A stretch of DNA of 30,612 bases from JBBDRW01 sp040905265. Its GTDB lineage: Bacteria; Bacteroidota; Rhodothermia; Balneolales; Balneolaceae. Positions within the stretch are counted from its first letter, which is position 1. Every line of letters starts with the position of its first letter. Of the stretch, positions 1 to 7,310 are shown piece after piece. The stretch spans positions 1 through 30,612 of the forward strand of contig JBBDRW010000114.1 of the NCBI GenBank assembly GCA_040905265.1, written 5' to 3'. The notes under the pieces were generated by a model. The model saw only the letters and a list, made by a program, of their open reading frames with translations. It searched no databases and was not told the origin of the DNA. A program made the translations under genes and the position numbers.

Positions 1-2
1 GT

Positions 3-767
3 TCTTTCTATTTGAATGTCGCCAGTATTCTCAGGGTCGCAGCAGTTCTGGTGGGCGCATCAATCCTTGTCACGATACTGATTTTTTATATTACACCCAT
101 CGGAGGACTCTATCAGCATCAACAGGAAGGGCAGCTTCGGAGTGATGTGATTCAGATCAGTGAACAGATGATGGCGCTCCGTGATTCACTGTTTGCCCGC
201 GAGCAGCAACTCAGTGATATGAAATATATCCTGATGAATACGCCGGATACAACTTTCTCGACAGATTATTCCGGCCCGGAGCCCTTTTTTCAGGAGTCAT
301 TCGGCAGATCTGTCGGAGACGGTTATAGTGGCCCTCGCTCGTTTGACATGATGTCTGAAAATGAGATTATCCACTCCGAAATTTTGAAAAATGCACCTGA
401 ATTTCCGGCGCCTTATCCAGTGGATGGTGAACTCTCCCAGGAGTATAACCTTGCAGAGGAGCATTTCGGGATCGACATCGCTGCCCGGCCCGGGAGTATC
501 TTCACATCCATCGCTGACGGAACGGTTTTGAATGCCGGTTGGACAATTACGTATGGTTATGTAATATACGTACAACATGGTAACGGGTTCATGAGTGTGT
601 ATAAACATGGATCCAGCCTGTTAAAAAAGAAAGGGGATATCGTTTTAAAAGGCGATATTCTGGGCTCAATTGGAGATTCCGGGGTACTTAGTTATGGTTC
701 CCACCTCCATCTGGAGATCTGGAAAGACGGAGTTGCCCAAAACCCGCTCATGTATGTAATCAAATAA
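3..767 (+). CDS. M23 (LytM) family cell-wall endopeptidase, 5' partial
   Basis: Likely a membrane-anchored zinc endopeptidase that cuts peptide cross-bridges of peptidoglycan in the periplasm. The reading frame is open to the left edge, so the true start is probably outside the window; an internal TTG at 12 is the first possible start seen. Counting from that TTG, a membrane segment spans about residues 5-30, a short coiled-coil-like stretch 40-70, and the LytM domain 145-251. The zinc and catalytic residues are all present: HFGID (H151, D155), H199 and HLH (H231, H233), so the enzyme looks active. It ends 8 bases before a bactofilin gene. M23 enzymes next to bactofilins are a known pairing in which the bactofilin scaffold localises the hydrolase to shape the cell. 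Confidence 0.9.
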   Translation, partial: SFYLNVASILRVAAVLVGASILVTILIFYITPIGGLYQHQQEGQLRSDVIQISEQMMALRDSLFAREQQLSDMKYILMNTPDTTFSTDYSGPEPFFQESFGRSVGDGYSGPRSFDMMSENEIIHSEILKNAPEFPAPYPVDGELSQEYNLAEEHFGIDIAARPGSIFTSIADGTVLNAGWTITYGYVIYVQHGNGFMSVYKHGSSLLKKKGDIVLKGDILGSIGDSGVLSYGSHLHLEIWKDGVAQNPLMYVIK

Positions 768-775
768 GAACCACT

Positions 776-1222
776 ATGTTTAATAATAAAGATACAGCGA
801 AAAGTACTCCCAACGGTTCCAACCACTCACCGGCTCTGAACATGATCAGTGAAGGTACCCGGCTTAAAGGGGATCTGAACTCACAGAACGATATCCGGAT
901 TGCCGGCAGGCTCACGGGTGAAGCGGTATCCAAAGGAAAGATTATTCTTACTTCGTCCGGTAAGATTGAAGGGAATATCAAGGCAAAGGATGCGGATATC
1001 GCAGGGAAACTTGAAGGAGAACTCTTTATCAACGGCAAGCTGACGCTTCGTCAGACGGCTGTGATTGACGGAAATATCCATACAAAAACCTTGCTGGTTG
1101 AAGAAGGGGCACAGATCAACGGTTCATTTAAAATGAGCTCCGATGAGAAACAGCTATCCGGCAGTGCGGACACCGATTTTGCGACGGCAACTCAGATCAA
1201 GAAGAGTGAGGCTGCCGATTAA
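776..1222 (+). CDS. Bactofilin (polymer-forming cytoskeletal protein)
   Basis: A 148-residue protein with the bactofilin (DUF583) beta-helix at about residues 24-122, seen as regular short repeats rich in G, I and K such as IRIAGRLTGEAV and GKIEGNIKAKDADIAG. The flanking N- and C-terminal tails are polar and probably disordered, as in the family. Bactofilins self-assemble without nucleotide into membrane-associated filaments that recruit cell-wall enzymes. The gene directly follows the M23 endopeptidase, which supports a joint role in cell shape. Its 3' end overlaps the proposed start of the AtpZ-like gene by 17 bases, so it may be co-transcribed with the ATP synthase operon. Confidence 0.92.
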   Translation: MFNNKDTAKSTPNGSNHSPALNMISEGTRLKGDLNSQNDIRIAGRLTGEAVSKGKIILTSSGKIEGNIKAKDADIAGKLEGELFINGKLTLRQTAVIDGNIHTKTLLVEEGAQINGSFKMSSDEKQLSGSADTDFATATQIKKSEAAD

Positions 1223-1439
1223 GCGTTTTCGGGATTCAGAAGATCGGCACTATTTGCAATACCTCTCGTTGGGTGGAGAAATTGCCATCGGGATCTCTGT
1301 CCCGATCTTTGCCGGATTCTGGCTGGACCGGCGTTTGGGAACAGAGCCCTGGTTACTTCTTCTCGGCATAGCAGCGGGGGTCGCCTGGATGGTTATTGTT
1401 TGCCTCCGGCTGATAAAGAGTCTGAATCGCAGAGAGTAA
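1206..1439 (+). CDS. AtpZ/AtpI-family small membrane protein of ATP synthase operon
   Basis: A small protein (77 residues from the proposed start) with two hydrophobic segments at about residues 22-43 and 48-68 separated by a short basic-acidic turn (DRRLGTEP), the layout of AtpZ/AtpI proteins encoded first in F-type ATP synthase operons. Members are implicated in assembly of the c-ring or in cation supply to the enzyme. The frame is open from 1143, but that would bury the gene deep inside the bactofilin gene. The GTG at 1206 gives a conventional short cytoplasmic N-terminus and a 17-base overlap, so I chose it; the start is uncertain. It lies 12 bases before the next small membrane protein. 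Confidence 0.7.
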   Translation: MRLPIKRFRDSEDRHYLQYLSLGGEIAIGISVPIFAGFWLDRRLGTEPWLLLLGIAAGVAWMVIVCLRLIKSLNRRE

Positions 1440-1451
1440 CTGATCCGCTGC

Positions 1452-1865
1452 ATGGCTCAAGAAAATGTACGGAGTATGGTTCAGTTAAAAGAGAAACGCA
1501 GAGCGATACTCGTCACCTTCACAGGTTTTGTTTTGCTGCTGGCTGGAGTGGCCCTGGTGCCAGCCTCTGCCACAACCGGGATCCTGTATGGATATCTGCT
1601 CGGAGCTGTGGCAGTCGCACTTCATCTGCTCACACTCCGTTTTTTACAGCGATACGAATCCAAAAAATTCACAGAGGGTTACTATCTGAGTATTTTGATT
1701 CGATTTCTGCTGGTACTCTCCCTGTTTACCCTGATTCTTCTGTTTGGAAAAATTGATCAATTATACTTTACACTGAGTTTTATTATTTCGTATCTTTTCC
1801 ATTCTGTAATCGATTTCATTTTGATCCATAAAATTTTCGCAAAAGATACCTATCAAAACCAGTAA
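1452..1865 (+). CDS. ATP synthase subunit I-like membrane protein
   Basis: A 137-residue protein with four predicted membrane segments at roughly residues 18-38, 43-65, 78-100 and 104-128, in the place where FCB-group genomes carry a second small membrane protein just ahead of atpB. Length, topology and position fit the AtpI/uncI-like group; there is no catalytic motif. The likely job is help with Fo assembly. It ends 6 bases before atpB, which indicates co-transcription. The family assignment rests mostly on context, because such proteins diverge quickly. Confidence 0.65.
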   Translation: MAQENVRSMVQLKEKRRAILVTFTGFVLLLAGVALVPASATTGILYGYLLGAVAVALHLLTLRFLQRYESKKFTEGYYLSILIRFLLVLSLFTLILLFGKIDQLYFTLSFIISYLFHSVIDFILIHKIFAKDTYQNQ

Positions 1866-1871
1866 GTAGAG

Positions 1872-2918
1872 ATGACAAAAGTCTTGCGTTGCCTTCTTGT
1901 AACTTTGCTCTTCTCGTTTATTGTCTCCCCCGTTGTATTGGCAGATACAGAGGATGAAACATCCGGCTCTATCGACATTATGGGCAAAGTGGCGGATCAT
2001 GATTACCTCGAGCTGGCCGGTGCTAAACTTTATCTCCCCAGAATTCTCTATGCCGACGGATCGCTTGATATTTATGCGAATACAGAGCGCGCGGTTGAGT
2101 CTGGCAAATATATGCTTGATAACGGTATACTGGTGCGAGCCGACGGCACACCGGTAGCCATTGACTTTTCGATTACCTCCCATCTGATGTATGTCTGGTT
2201 CGGGATTCTTCTAACCCTGATTATGACACTGGCGGCAGCCAGGCGGTACCGAAGAGGCACGGGAACCAAAACTGAACCGAAAGGGGTACTTCAAAACCTG
2301 TTTGAAGTTTTCTTTCTCTTTATCAGGGATGATATTGCCAAAGAGTACATCCCTGATAATAAACACCACAAGTTCGTTACCTATCTATTCTCTGTTTTCT
2401 GGGCGATTGCATTCATGAACCTGTTCGGCCTGCTCCCCTGGGGCGTCTCGGCAACGGCGGATCTGACTGTTACGGCAACACTGGCCGGAATAACCTTTGT
2501 TATTACTCAATTCAATGGGTCCAAAGATCACTGGAGGCATGTTTTTATGTTCCCGGGTGTTCATCCTCTGGTTCGATTGATCCTGACGCCCGTTGAAATA
2601 CTCGGACTCTTTACCAAACCTTTTGCCCTGGCAATCCGGCTTTTTGCCAACATGCTTTCCGGCAAGATTATGATCATCTGTATTTTGGGCCTTATTTTTA
2701 TCTTTACGGATACATTCGGAGCTGCCTTTGGCCTCGGTTCAAGCGTCATCTGGGTCGCACTGACATCTGTTATCTATATTTTAAAAGCGTTTATTGCCTT
2801 GTTACAGGCATACATCTTTACCCTTCTTTCAGCTGTCTTCATCGGAATGGCAGTGGAGGAACACCATCATGAGCACGATGATTCATCGGTGGCTCACGTC
2901 ACAGAGGCAAACATATAA
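1872..2918 (+). CDS. atpB: F-type ATP synthase subunit a
   Basis: The Fo stator subunit that forms the two ion half-channels beside the c-ring. The 348-residue protein has a signal-like hydrophobic start (1-24), a periplasmic domain to about residue 100 as is usual in FCB-group homologues, and then the membrane core. The essential arginine is in AIRLFANM (R256), with N260 following, and the conserved Q is Q312 in LLQAYIF. Odd point: the two positions equivalent to E. coli E219 and H245, usually an acid/histidine pair, are both lysine here (K265, codon 2664-2666; K305, codon 2784-2786). The C-terminus is His/Asp-rich (EEHHHEHDD). Confidence 0.96.
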   Translation: MTKVLRCLLVTLLFSFIVSPVVLADTEDETSGSIDIMGKVADHDYLELAGAKLYLPRILYADGSLDIYANTERAVESGKYMLDNGILVRADGTPVAIDFSITSHLMYVWFGILLTLIMTLAAARRYRRGTGTKTEPKGVLQNLFEVFFLFIRDDIAKEYIPDNKHHKFVTYLFSVFWAIAFMNLFGLLPWGVSATADLTVTATLAGITFVITQFNGSKDHWRHVFMFPGVHPLVRLILTPVEILGLFTKPFALAIRLFANMLSGKIMIICILGLIFIFTDTFGAAFGLGSSVIWVALTSVIYILKAFIALLQAYIFTLLSAVFIGMAVEEHHHEHDDSSVAHVTEANI

Positions 2919-2956
2919 CCAAACGACCAACAACCAAATCAAACAGGACCAGAACT

Positions 2957-3184
2957 ATGGGATTAGGATTTTTAGGAGCAGGAATCGGAGCAGGAATCAT
3001 TGCCATTGGAGCCGGAATCGGGATCGGGCTGATCGGTAAAGGAGCCGTTGAGAGCATTGCACGACAGCCGGAAGCATCCGGAGATATCCGGGGCGCGATG
3101 ATTTTGACAGCCGCCTTTATTGAAGGTGTTGCCCTGATCGGCGCCATTGTCTGTATTCTTCTCGCTCTTGCTATCGGTCAATAA
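2957..3184 (+). CDS. atpE: F-type ATP synthase subunit c
   Basis: A 75-residue hairpin of two membrane helices that multimerises into the rotor ring. Helix 1 (about 4-27) carries the glycine ladder GAGIGIG (18-24) used for tight helix packing, the polar loop is ARQPEA (35-40), and helix 2 holds the ion-binding glutamate E56 in FIEGVAL. The residue after the glutamate is Gly, and no Gln is seen at the matching place in helix 1, so the Na+-type ligand set is absent and proton coupling is inferred. An AGGA run sits about 10 bases before the ATG. It lies between atpB and atpF. Confidence 0.96.
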   Translation: MGLGFLGAGIGAGIIAIGAGIGIGLIGKGAVESIARQPEASGDIRGAMILTAAFIEGVALIGAIVCILLALAIGQ

Positions 3185-3189
3185 ACCAG

Positions 3190-3714
3190 ATGGTTATGAC
3201 AGTAGTGTTTATGGCAAGTGGAGGCGGGCTCCTCTCGTTTAATACAGGATTTGCAATCTGGGTACTGATCTCCATGATCATTTTTTTATTGATTATGGGG
3301 AAGTATGCCGTTCCTCCGATTGTGAAAGCACTGGATGAACGGGAAAAACGGATCAAGGAATCTCTGGAGTCTGCAGAGAGGGCGGTAGCCCGTGCGGAGA
3401 AAATCTCTTCGGATAACGAAAAAGCACTTCGTGAATCTGAAAAAAGGGCTCAGCAGATTCGCAAAGAGGCGCTTGAAGAGGCAGAGGTCCTCCGGGCGGA
3501 ACGTATTGAGAAGGCGAAAGAGGATGCTGACAAGATACTGGCCGAAGCCAGAAGTACCATTGAGCAGGAGAAGAAACGTGCATTGAATGAACTCCGGAAA
3601 GAGGTGGCAGACCTTGCTATTTCATCCGCAGCGGCCATTCTTGATGCCGAACTCGATGAGAAGAAGAACAAGAAGCTCGTAGATTCGTATATCAAACAAC
3701 TTTCCAGCAACTAA
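3190..3714 (+). CDS. atpF: F-type ATP synthase subunit b
   Basis: The peripheral stalk subunit joining Fo to F1. One membrane segment lies at about residues 15-37, followed by a long charged coiled coil rich in Glu, Lys and Ala (about 48-155), the usual b-subunit layout; total length of 174 is normal. Three in-frame ATGs compete for the start (3190, 3196, 3211). The third gives MASGGGLLSFNTGF, closest to typical homologues, but none has a strong Shine-Dalgarno site. It starts 5 bases after atpE and ends 5 bases before atpH. Confidence 0.93.
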   Translation: MVMTVVFMASGGGLLSFNTGFAIWVLISMIIFLLIMGKYAVPPIVKALDEREKRIKESLESAERAVARAEKISSDNEKALRESEKRAQQIRKEALEEAEVLRAERIEKAKEDADKILAEARSTIEQEKKRALNELRKEVADLAISSAAAILDAELDEKKNKKLVDSYIKQLSSN

Positions 3715-3719
3715 AACCT

Positions 3720-4268
3720 ATGATCACTGGATCCAAAGCATCAAGACGGTATGCGTCTGCCTTCCTGCAATCGGCAATTGAACAGGATCATCTGGACAAG
3801 GTGCTGGAAGATGTGGATCTGATCGGGAATACGTTCGTATCCTCACCGGACCTGAAACGTTTTGTTCGTAATCCGGTGATTCAGTCCTCCATCAAACGGA
3901 AGGTTCTGAAAGAGATATTTGAGCCAATTGTTGAACCTCTCTCCTGGCTGTTTATTCAACTGCTGATTCAGAAAGGGAGGGAGAATCTGCTGCCGGAGAT
4001 CGTGAAGAGCTTTGTCGGGCTTTACAATCTCCATGCGGGGATACAGGTGGTCTATCTCGATTCAGCATATCCTGTGTCGAAGGATCAGGAGAAGGAGTTG
4101 ATCGCTGTTCTGGAGAAGCTGACCTCCAACCGGATCGATCTTAAGAAACAGGTCCAGCCAGGCTTGCTTGGAGGAATGGCTGTCCGGATTGACGATACCG
4201 TCATCGACGGTACGGTGAAGAATAAGTTGAGCCGGTTGCGAACACTTTTCTATGAAGCTGAAATGTAA
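3720..4268 (+). CDS. atpH: F-type ATP synthase subunit delta
   Basis: The stator connector that caps F1 and binds subunit b. The 182-residue protein shows the family layout: an N-terminal helical domain starting with SRRYASAFL, and the C-terminal conserved stretch with QPGLLGGMAVRIDD followed by DGTVKNKLSRL. Length is normal for the family. It is spaced 5 bases after atpF and lies 49 bases before atpA. That 49-base gap is strikingly AT-rich, without a Shine-Dalgarno site, and may hold an internal promoter or an A/U-rich translation signal for the alpha gene. Confidence 0.94.
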   Translation: MITGSKASRRYASAFLQSAIEQDHLDKVLEDVDLIGNTFVSSPDLKRFVRNPVIQSSIKRKVLKEIFEPIVEPLSWLFIQLLIQKGRENLLPEIVKSFVGLYNLHAGIQVVYLDSAYPVSKDQEKELIAVLEKLTSNRIDLKKQVQPGLLGGMAVRIDDTVIDGTVKNKLSRLRTLFYEAEM

Positions 4269-4317
4269 GGTTCGGATCATTCAAAAATTTATCTAATCAT
4301 AAATATTATATAGTAAG

Positions 4318-5937
4318 ATGAGTCAAGTCAGACCAGATGAAGTATCTGCCATACTCCGAAAACAACTTTCCGGATTTGACAACGAGGCGGAAATCTATGA
4401 CATCGGAACCGTTCTCGAAGTAGGGGACGGGATCGCCAGGGTATACGGTCTTTCGAAAATTCAGGCCGGAGAGCTTGTTGAACTGCCCGATTCACTGGAT
4501 CAGAACGATAATCCGGTACGGGGGATGGCGCTGAACCTGGAGGAGGACAATGTCGGTATCGTACTTTTTGGAGATTCCAGCATGGTCCAGGAGGGGCATT
4601 CGGTTCGCAGGACAAAGAACATTGCTTCTCTTGAGGTCGGTAACGGCCTTTTGGGTCGTGTGATCGACCCGCTGGGACGCCCTCTGGATGGCAAGGGAGC
4701 TATAACCGGAGAGACGATGACCCTTCCGCTCGAGCGAAAGGCGCCTGGCGTGATTTATCGCGAGCCGGTAGGCGAACCACTTCAGACCGGTTTGAAAGCG
4801 ATTGACTCACTGATTCCGATCGGGCGGGGACAGCGGGAGCTGATTATCGGTGACCGACAGACCGGTAAGACTGCAATTGCGGTCGACACCATAATCAACC
4901 AGCGGACGACACAGGACTCCGATAAACCGGTTTTCTGTATCTATGTAGCGGTTGGCCAAAAAGGCTCCACTGTTGCCGGAATTGTAAATAAGTTACATGA
5001 ACACGGAGCGATGGACTATACAGTGGTTGTCTCTGCTCCGGCCAGCTCTTCGGCTCCGATGCGATATATTGCACCGTTCGCCGGTGCTGCAATCGGGGAA
5101 TTTTTCCGGGATACCGGACGTCACGCACTTGTCATCTATGATGACCTCTCCAAGCAGGCGGTCGCCTATCGGGAGCTATCGCTTCTGCTAAAACGGCCTC
5201 CGGGACGTGAAGCGTATCCTGGGGATGTCTTCTATCTGCACAGCCGTCTTCTGGAGCGTGCAGCCAAGATTATTGACAACGATGCCATTGCATCACAGAT
5301 GAACAATATACCGGATCCACTGAAGAGTAAGATGAAGGGGGGTGGTTCATTGACGGCCCTTCCGGTGATTGAGACACAGGCCGGAGACGTCTCTGCCTAT
5401 ATTCCGACTAACGTGATTTCGATCACAGACGGTCAAATCTTTCTCGATACAGATCTCTTCAACTCCGGAATCCGGCCTGCGATCGATGTGGGTATCTCTG
5501 TCTCCCGTGTGGGTGGTTCTGCACAGGTAAAGTCTATGAAAAAACTCTCCGGTACACTGAAACTTGACCTGGCTCAATACAGGGAACTGGAAGCATTTGC
5601 CAAGTTCGGTTCAGACCTTGATGCGGCAACGCAGCGGCAGCTCAAGCGGGGCGAACGGACCGTGGAGCTGATGAAACAGAACGAGTATGAGCCGATGCCG
5701 GTTCAGGAACAGATCGCTCTTCTGAAAGTAAACAGTGAAGGGCTTCTGGATAAACTCAGAGTCGATCAGGTTCGTACATTTGAAATCAATTTCCTGGAGG
5801 CTGTCCGGGCCAAATATGGCGAGAAGATGGCTGATCTCAGCAGGTCAGGCAATCTGGATGATGCATTCGGCAGTGAATTGATCGAGACGGCGAAGGTAAC
5901 GATCGATCAAATCTCCAGCGCAGCTGAGGAGGCATAA
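4318..5937 (+). CDS. atpA: F-type ATP synthase subunit alpha
   Basis: The non-catalytic nucleotide-binding subunit of the F1 hexamer, acting in the cytoplasm. The protein is 539 residues, slightly longer than the usual 500-515. The beta-barrel domain covers about 25-95, the P-loop is GDRQTGKT (178-185), and the family stretch SVSRVGGSAQ, which contributes the arginine reaching into the neighbouring catalytic site, follows past the middle. The C-terminal helical domain ends in a short acidic tail. atpG begins 4 bases later. The catalytic partner atpD is not in the window. Confidence 0.97.
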   Translation: MSQVRPDEVSAILRKQLSGFDNEAEIYDIGTVLEVGDGIARVYGLSKIQAGELVELPDSLDQNDNPVRGMALNLEEDNVGIVLFGDSSMVQEGHSVRRTKNIASLEVGNGLLGRVIDPLGRPLDGKGAITGETMTLPLERKAPGVIYREPVGEPLQTGLKAIDSLIPIGRGQRELIIGDRQTGKTAIAVDTIINQRTTQDSDKPVFCIYVAVGQKGSTVAGIVNKLHEHGAMDYTVVVSAPASSSAPMRYIAPFAGAAIGEFFRDTGRHALVIYDDLSKQAVAYRELSLLLKRPPGREAYPGDVFYLHSRLLERAAKIIDNDAIASQMNNIPDPLKSKMKGGGSLTALPVIETQAGDVSAYIPTNVISITDGQIFLDTDLFNSGIRPAIDVGISVSRVGGSAQVKSMKKLSGTLKLDLAQYRELEAFAKFGSDLDAATQRQLKRGERTVELMKQNEYEPMPVQEQIALLKVNSEGLLDKLRVDQVRTFEINFLEAVRAKYGEKMADLSRSGNLDDAFGSELIETAKVTIDQISSAAEEA

Positions 5938-5940
5938 CGG

Positions 5941-6834
5941 ATGGCGAACCTTCGGGACATTCGAAATCGTATTACATCGGTCAATAATACCGAACAGATC
6001 ACCAAAGCGATGAAAATGGTGGCTGCAGCAAAACTGAGGAAAGCTCAGACCCGTATGACGGCGAACCGGCCTTATGTTGCCAAAATGAAGGGTATTACCG
6101 GCCGGTTGGCAGCTGCGAACACCGGAAGCAGCCAGCTGCTTCGGAAACCGAAAGAGACAAAGCGGGTGCTCTTTATTGTGGTCGGTTCAGACCGTGGTCT
6201 TTGTGGCGGTTTTAACAACAACCTTTTCAAAGAGGTGGAGAGAGAGATCGAAGCCCGGTTTGACTCCTTTCGGAGCAGCGGTGCCCTGGACCTGCTCACG
6301 ATAGGGCGGAAAGCAGAGGCCCATTTCAAAAAAAGAAATTATCAGGTTGTTAACTCTTTCCCGGGGTTTTTCGACAACCTGAATTTTCCCGATACCGCCT
6401 CGATCATGCAGCAGGTGATCGGGCAGTTTACAGACGGGGATTATGACGCTGTCTATCTGGCCTACAATGAGTTTAAATCGGTTATTGTCCAGACAAGAGT
6501 GATCAGCCAGCTGCTTCCCATTATCCCGGAACAGCTTCTGGCAGACCAGCCTGGTGATTCCGTGGATCAGTCGGACTATATTTATGAACCGGATGGGGAG
6601 CAGATCCTGAACTACCTGCTTCCGGTCTATCTGAATGTACGGCTCTGGAGTGCAGTACTTGAATCAAATGCCTCCGAGCAGGGTGCACGAATGGCAGCGA
6701 TGGATAACGCCACAGAGAACGCCAAAGAGTTGAAGCGGGATTTAAAATTGCAGTATAACCGTGCGAGACAGAGTGCTATTACCACAGAGATCTCAGAGAT
6801 TGTTTCGGGTGCACAGGCACTGGAAGAACAGTAA
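5941..6834 (+). CDS. atpG: F-type ATP synthase subunit gamma
   Basis: The central rotor shaft that couples c-ring rotation to catalysis. The 297-residue protein begins ANLRDIRNRI and has the N-terminal helix motif KAMKMVAAAKLRKAQ, the nucleotide-fold middle domain beginning near SDRGLCGGFNNN, and the C-terminal helix with ARMAAMDNATENA and QSAITTEISEIVSGA. All family hallmarks are present and length is normal. It is the last gene of the operon here; no atpD, atpC or other gene follows on this strand before the tRNA. Confidence 0.97.
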   Translation: MANLRDIRNRITSVNNTEQITKAMKMVAAAKLRKAQTRMTANRPYVAKMKGITGRLAAANTGSSQLLRKPKETKRVLFIVVGSDRGLCGGFNNNLFKEVEREIEARFDSFRSSGALDLLTIGRKAEAHFKKRNYQVVNSFPGFFDNLNFPDTASIMQQVIGQFTDGDYDAVYLAYNEFKSVIVQTRVISQLLPIIPEQLLADQPGDSVDQSDYIYEPDGEQILNYLLPVYLNVRLWSAVLESNASEQGARMAAMDNATENAKELKRDLKLQYNRARQSAITTEISEIVSGAQALEEQ

Positions 6835-6900
6835 CGGAAACCCTATCTTGTCGGGCTGTATGAGACGGAAGTAGTTACTAAGGCAAAGTATTGGGTAATT

Positions 6901-6931
6901 GAGACGATCGTCTCTGCAGCAGCTTGCAGAG
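6901..6931. repeat. Perfect 14-bp palindrome overlapping a 7-bp hairpin upstream of tRNA-Ser
   Basis: GAGACGATCGTCTC (6901-6914) is its own reverse complement, and CTCTGCA (6912-6918) pairs with TGCAGAG (6925-6931) across a 6-base loop. The segment lies between atpG and the tRNA, so it could end the atp transcript or be part of the tRNA promoter region. No T-run follows, so a classical intrinsic terminator is not supported. Confidence 0.45.
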
Positions 6932-6947
6932 TCGTCAGATTGTGACC

Positions 6948-7032
6948 GGAGGGATGGCAGAGTGGTCGAATGCGGCGGTCTTGAAAACCGTTGAGCCGCA
7001 AGGCTCCGGGGGTTCGAATCCCTCTCCCTCCG
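6948..7032 (+). tRNA. tRNA-Ser (anticodon UGA)
   Basis: An 85-nt gene without encoded CCA. The acceptor stem is GGAGGGA (6948-6954) with TCCCTCC (7025-7031), and the discriminator base is G7032. The anticodon stem GCGGT/ACCGT closes the loop CTTGAAA, giving anticodon TGA. The T-loop is TTCGAAT. A long variable arm between the anticodon and T stems, typical of class II serine tRNAs, is visible. It decodes UCA and, by wobble, other UCN codons. Confidence 0.97.
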
Positions 7033-7037
7033 CTGAA

Positions 7038-7151
7038 AGAAGACGGAAGACGGAAGTTAGAATACAGGAATCAGACTCCTGTATTCTAACTCTACCCATA
7101 GTCCGCCCGGAGCCCCGCACTCCGGGCTATCTGATCCTGATTCTGTCTTCT
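7038..7151. repeat. Inverted-repeat-rich intergenic element after the tRNA
   Basis: The outer arms AGAAGACGGAA (7038-7048) and TTCTGTCTTCT (7141-7151) are complementary except for one base. Inside are a perfect 14-bp hairpin (GTTAGAATACAGGA at 7056-7069 with its complement at 7077-7090, 7-base loop) and an 8-bp hairpin (GCCCGGAG at 7105-7112, CTCCGGGC at 7120-7127). AGACGGAAGT at 7048-7057 also occurs before the tRNA at 6863-6872. There is no coding potential. It could be a small repetitive element or a structured transcript end; no U-tract follows. Confidence 0.5.
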
Positions 7152-7310
7152 ACATGACTCTCCTGCGGGTTACGCTATGGGAGCAGTTAAGGAACAGGAT
7201 TTTCATCTGCTCCGGTAAATAAAAGAGAGTACCGTGCGTTTGTTTACCAGCCCATGTACTGATTAACCTGCGCTTGTATTGATTTTCATCAGTCATACCA
7301 GATCTGAATT

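Noticed and set aside
1143..1205. Longer start for the AtpZ-like protein
   Set aside because: It would overlap the bactofilin gene by 80 bases and adds an arginine-rich tail not expected in the family.
6835..7310. Integrated element using the tRNA-Ser as attachment site
   Set aside because: No integrase gene is present and no long duplicate of the tRNA 3' end is found in the window.
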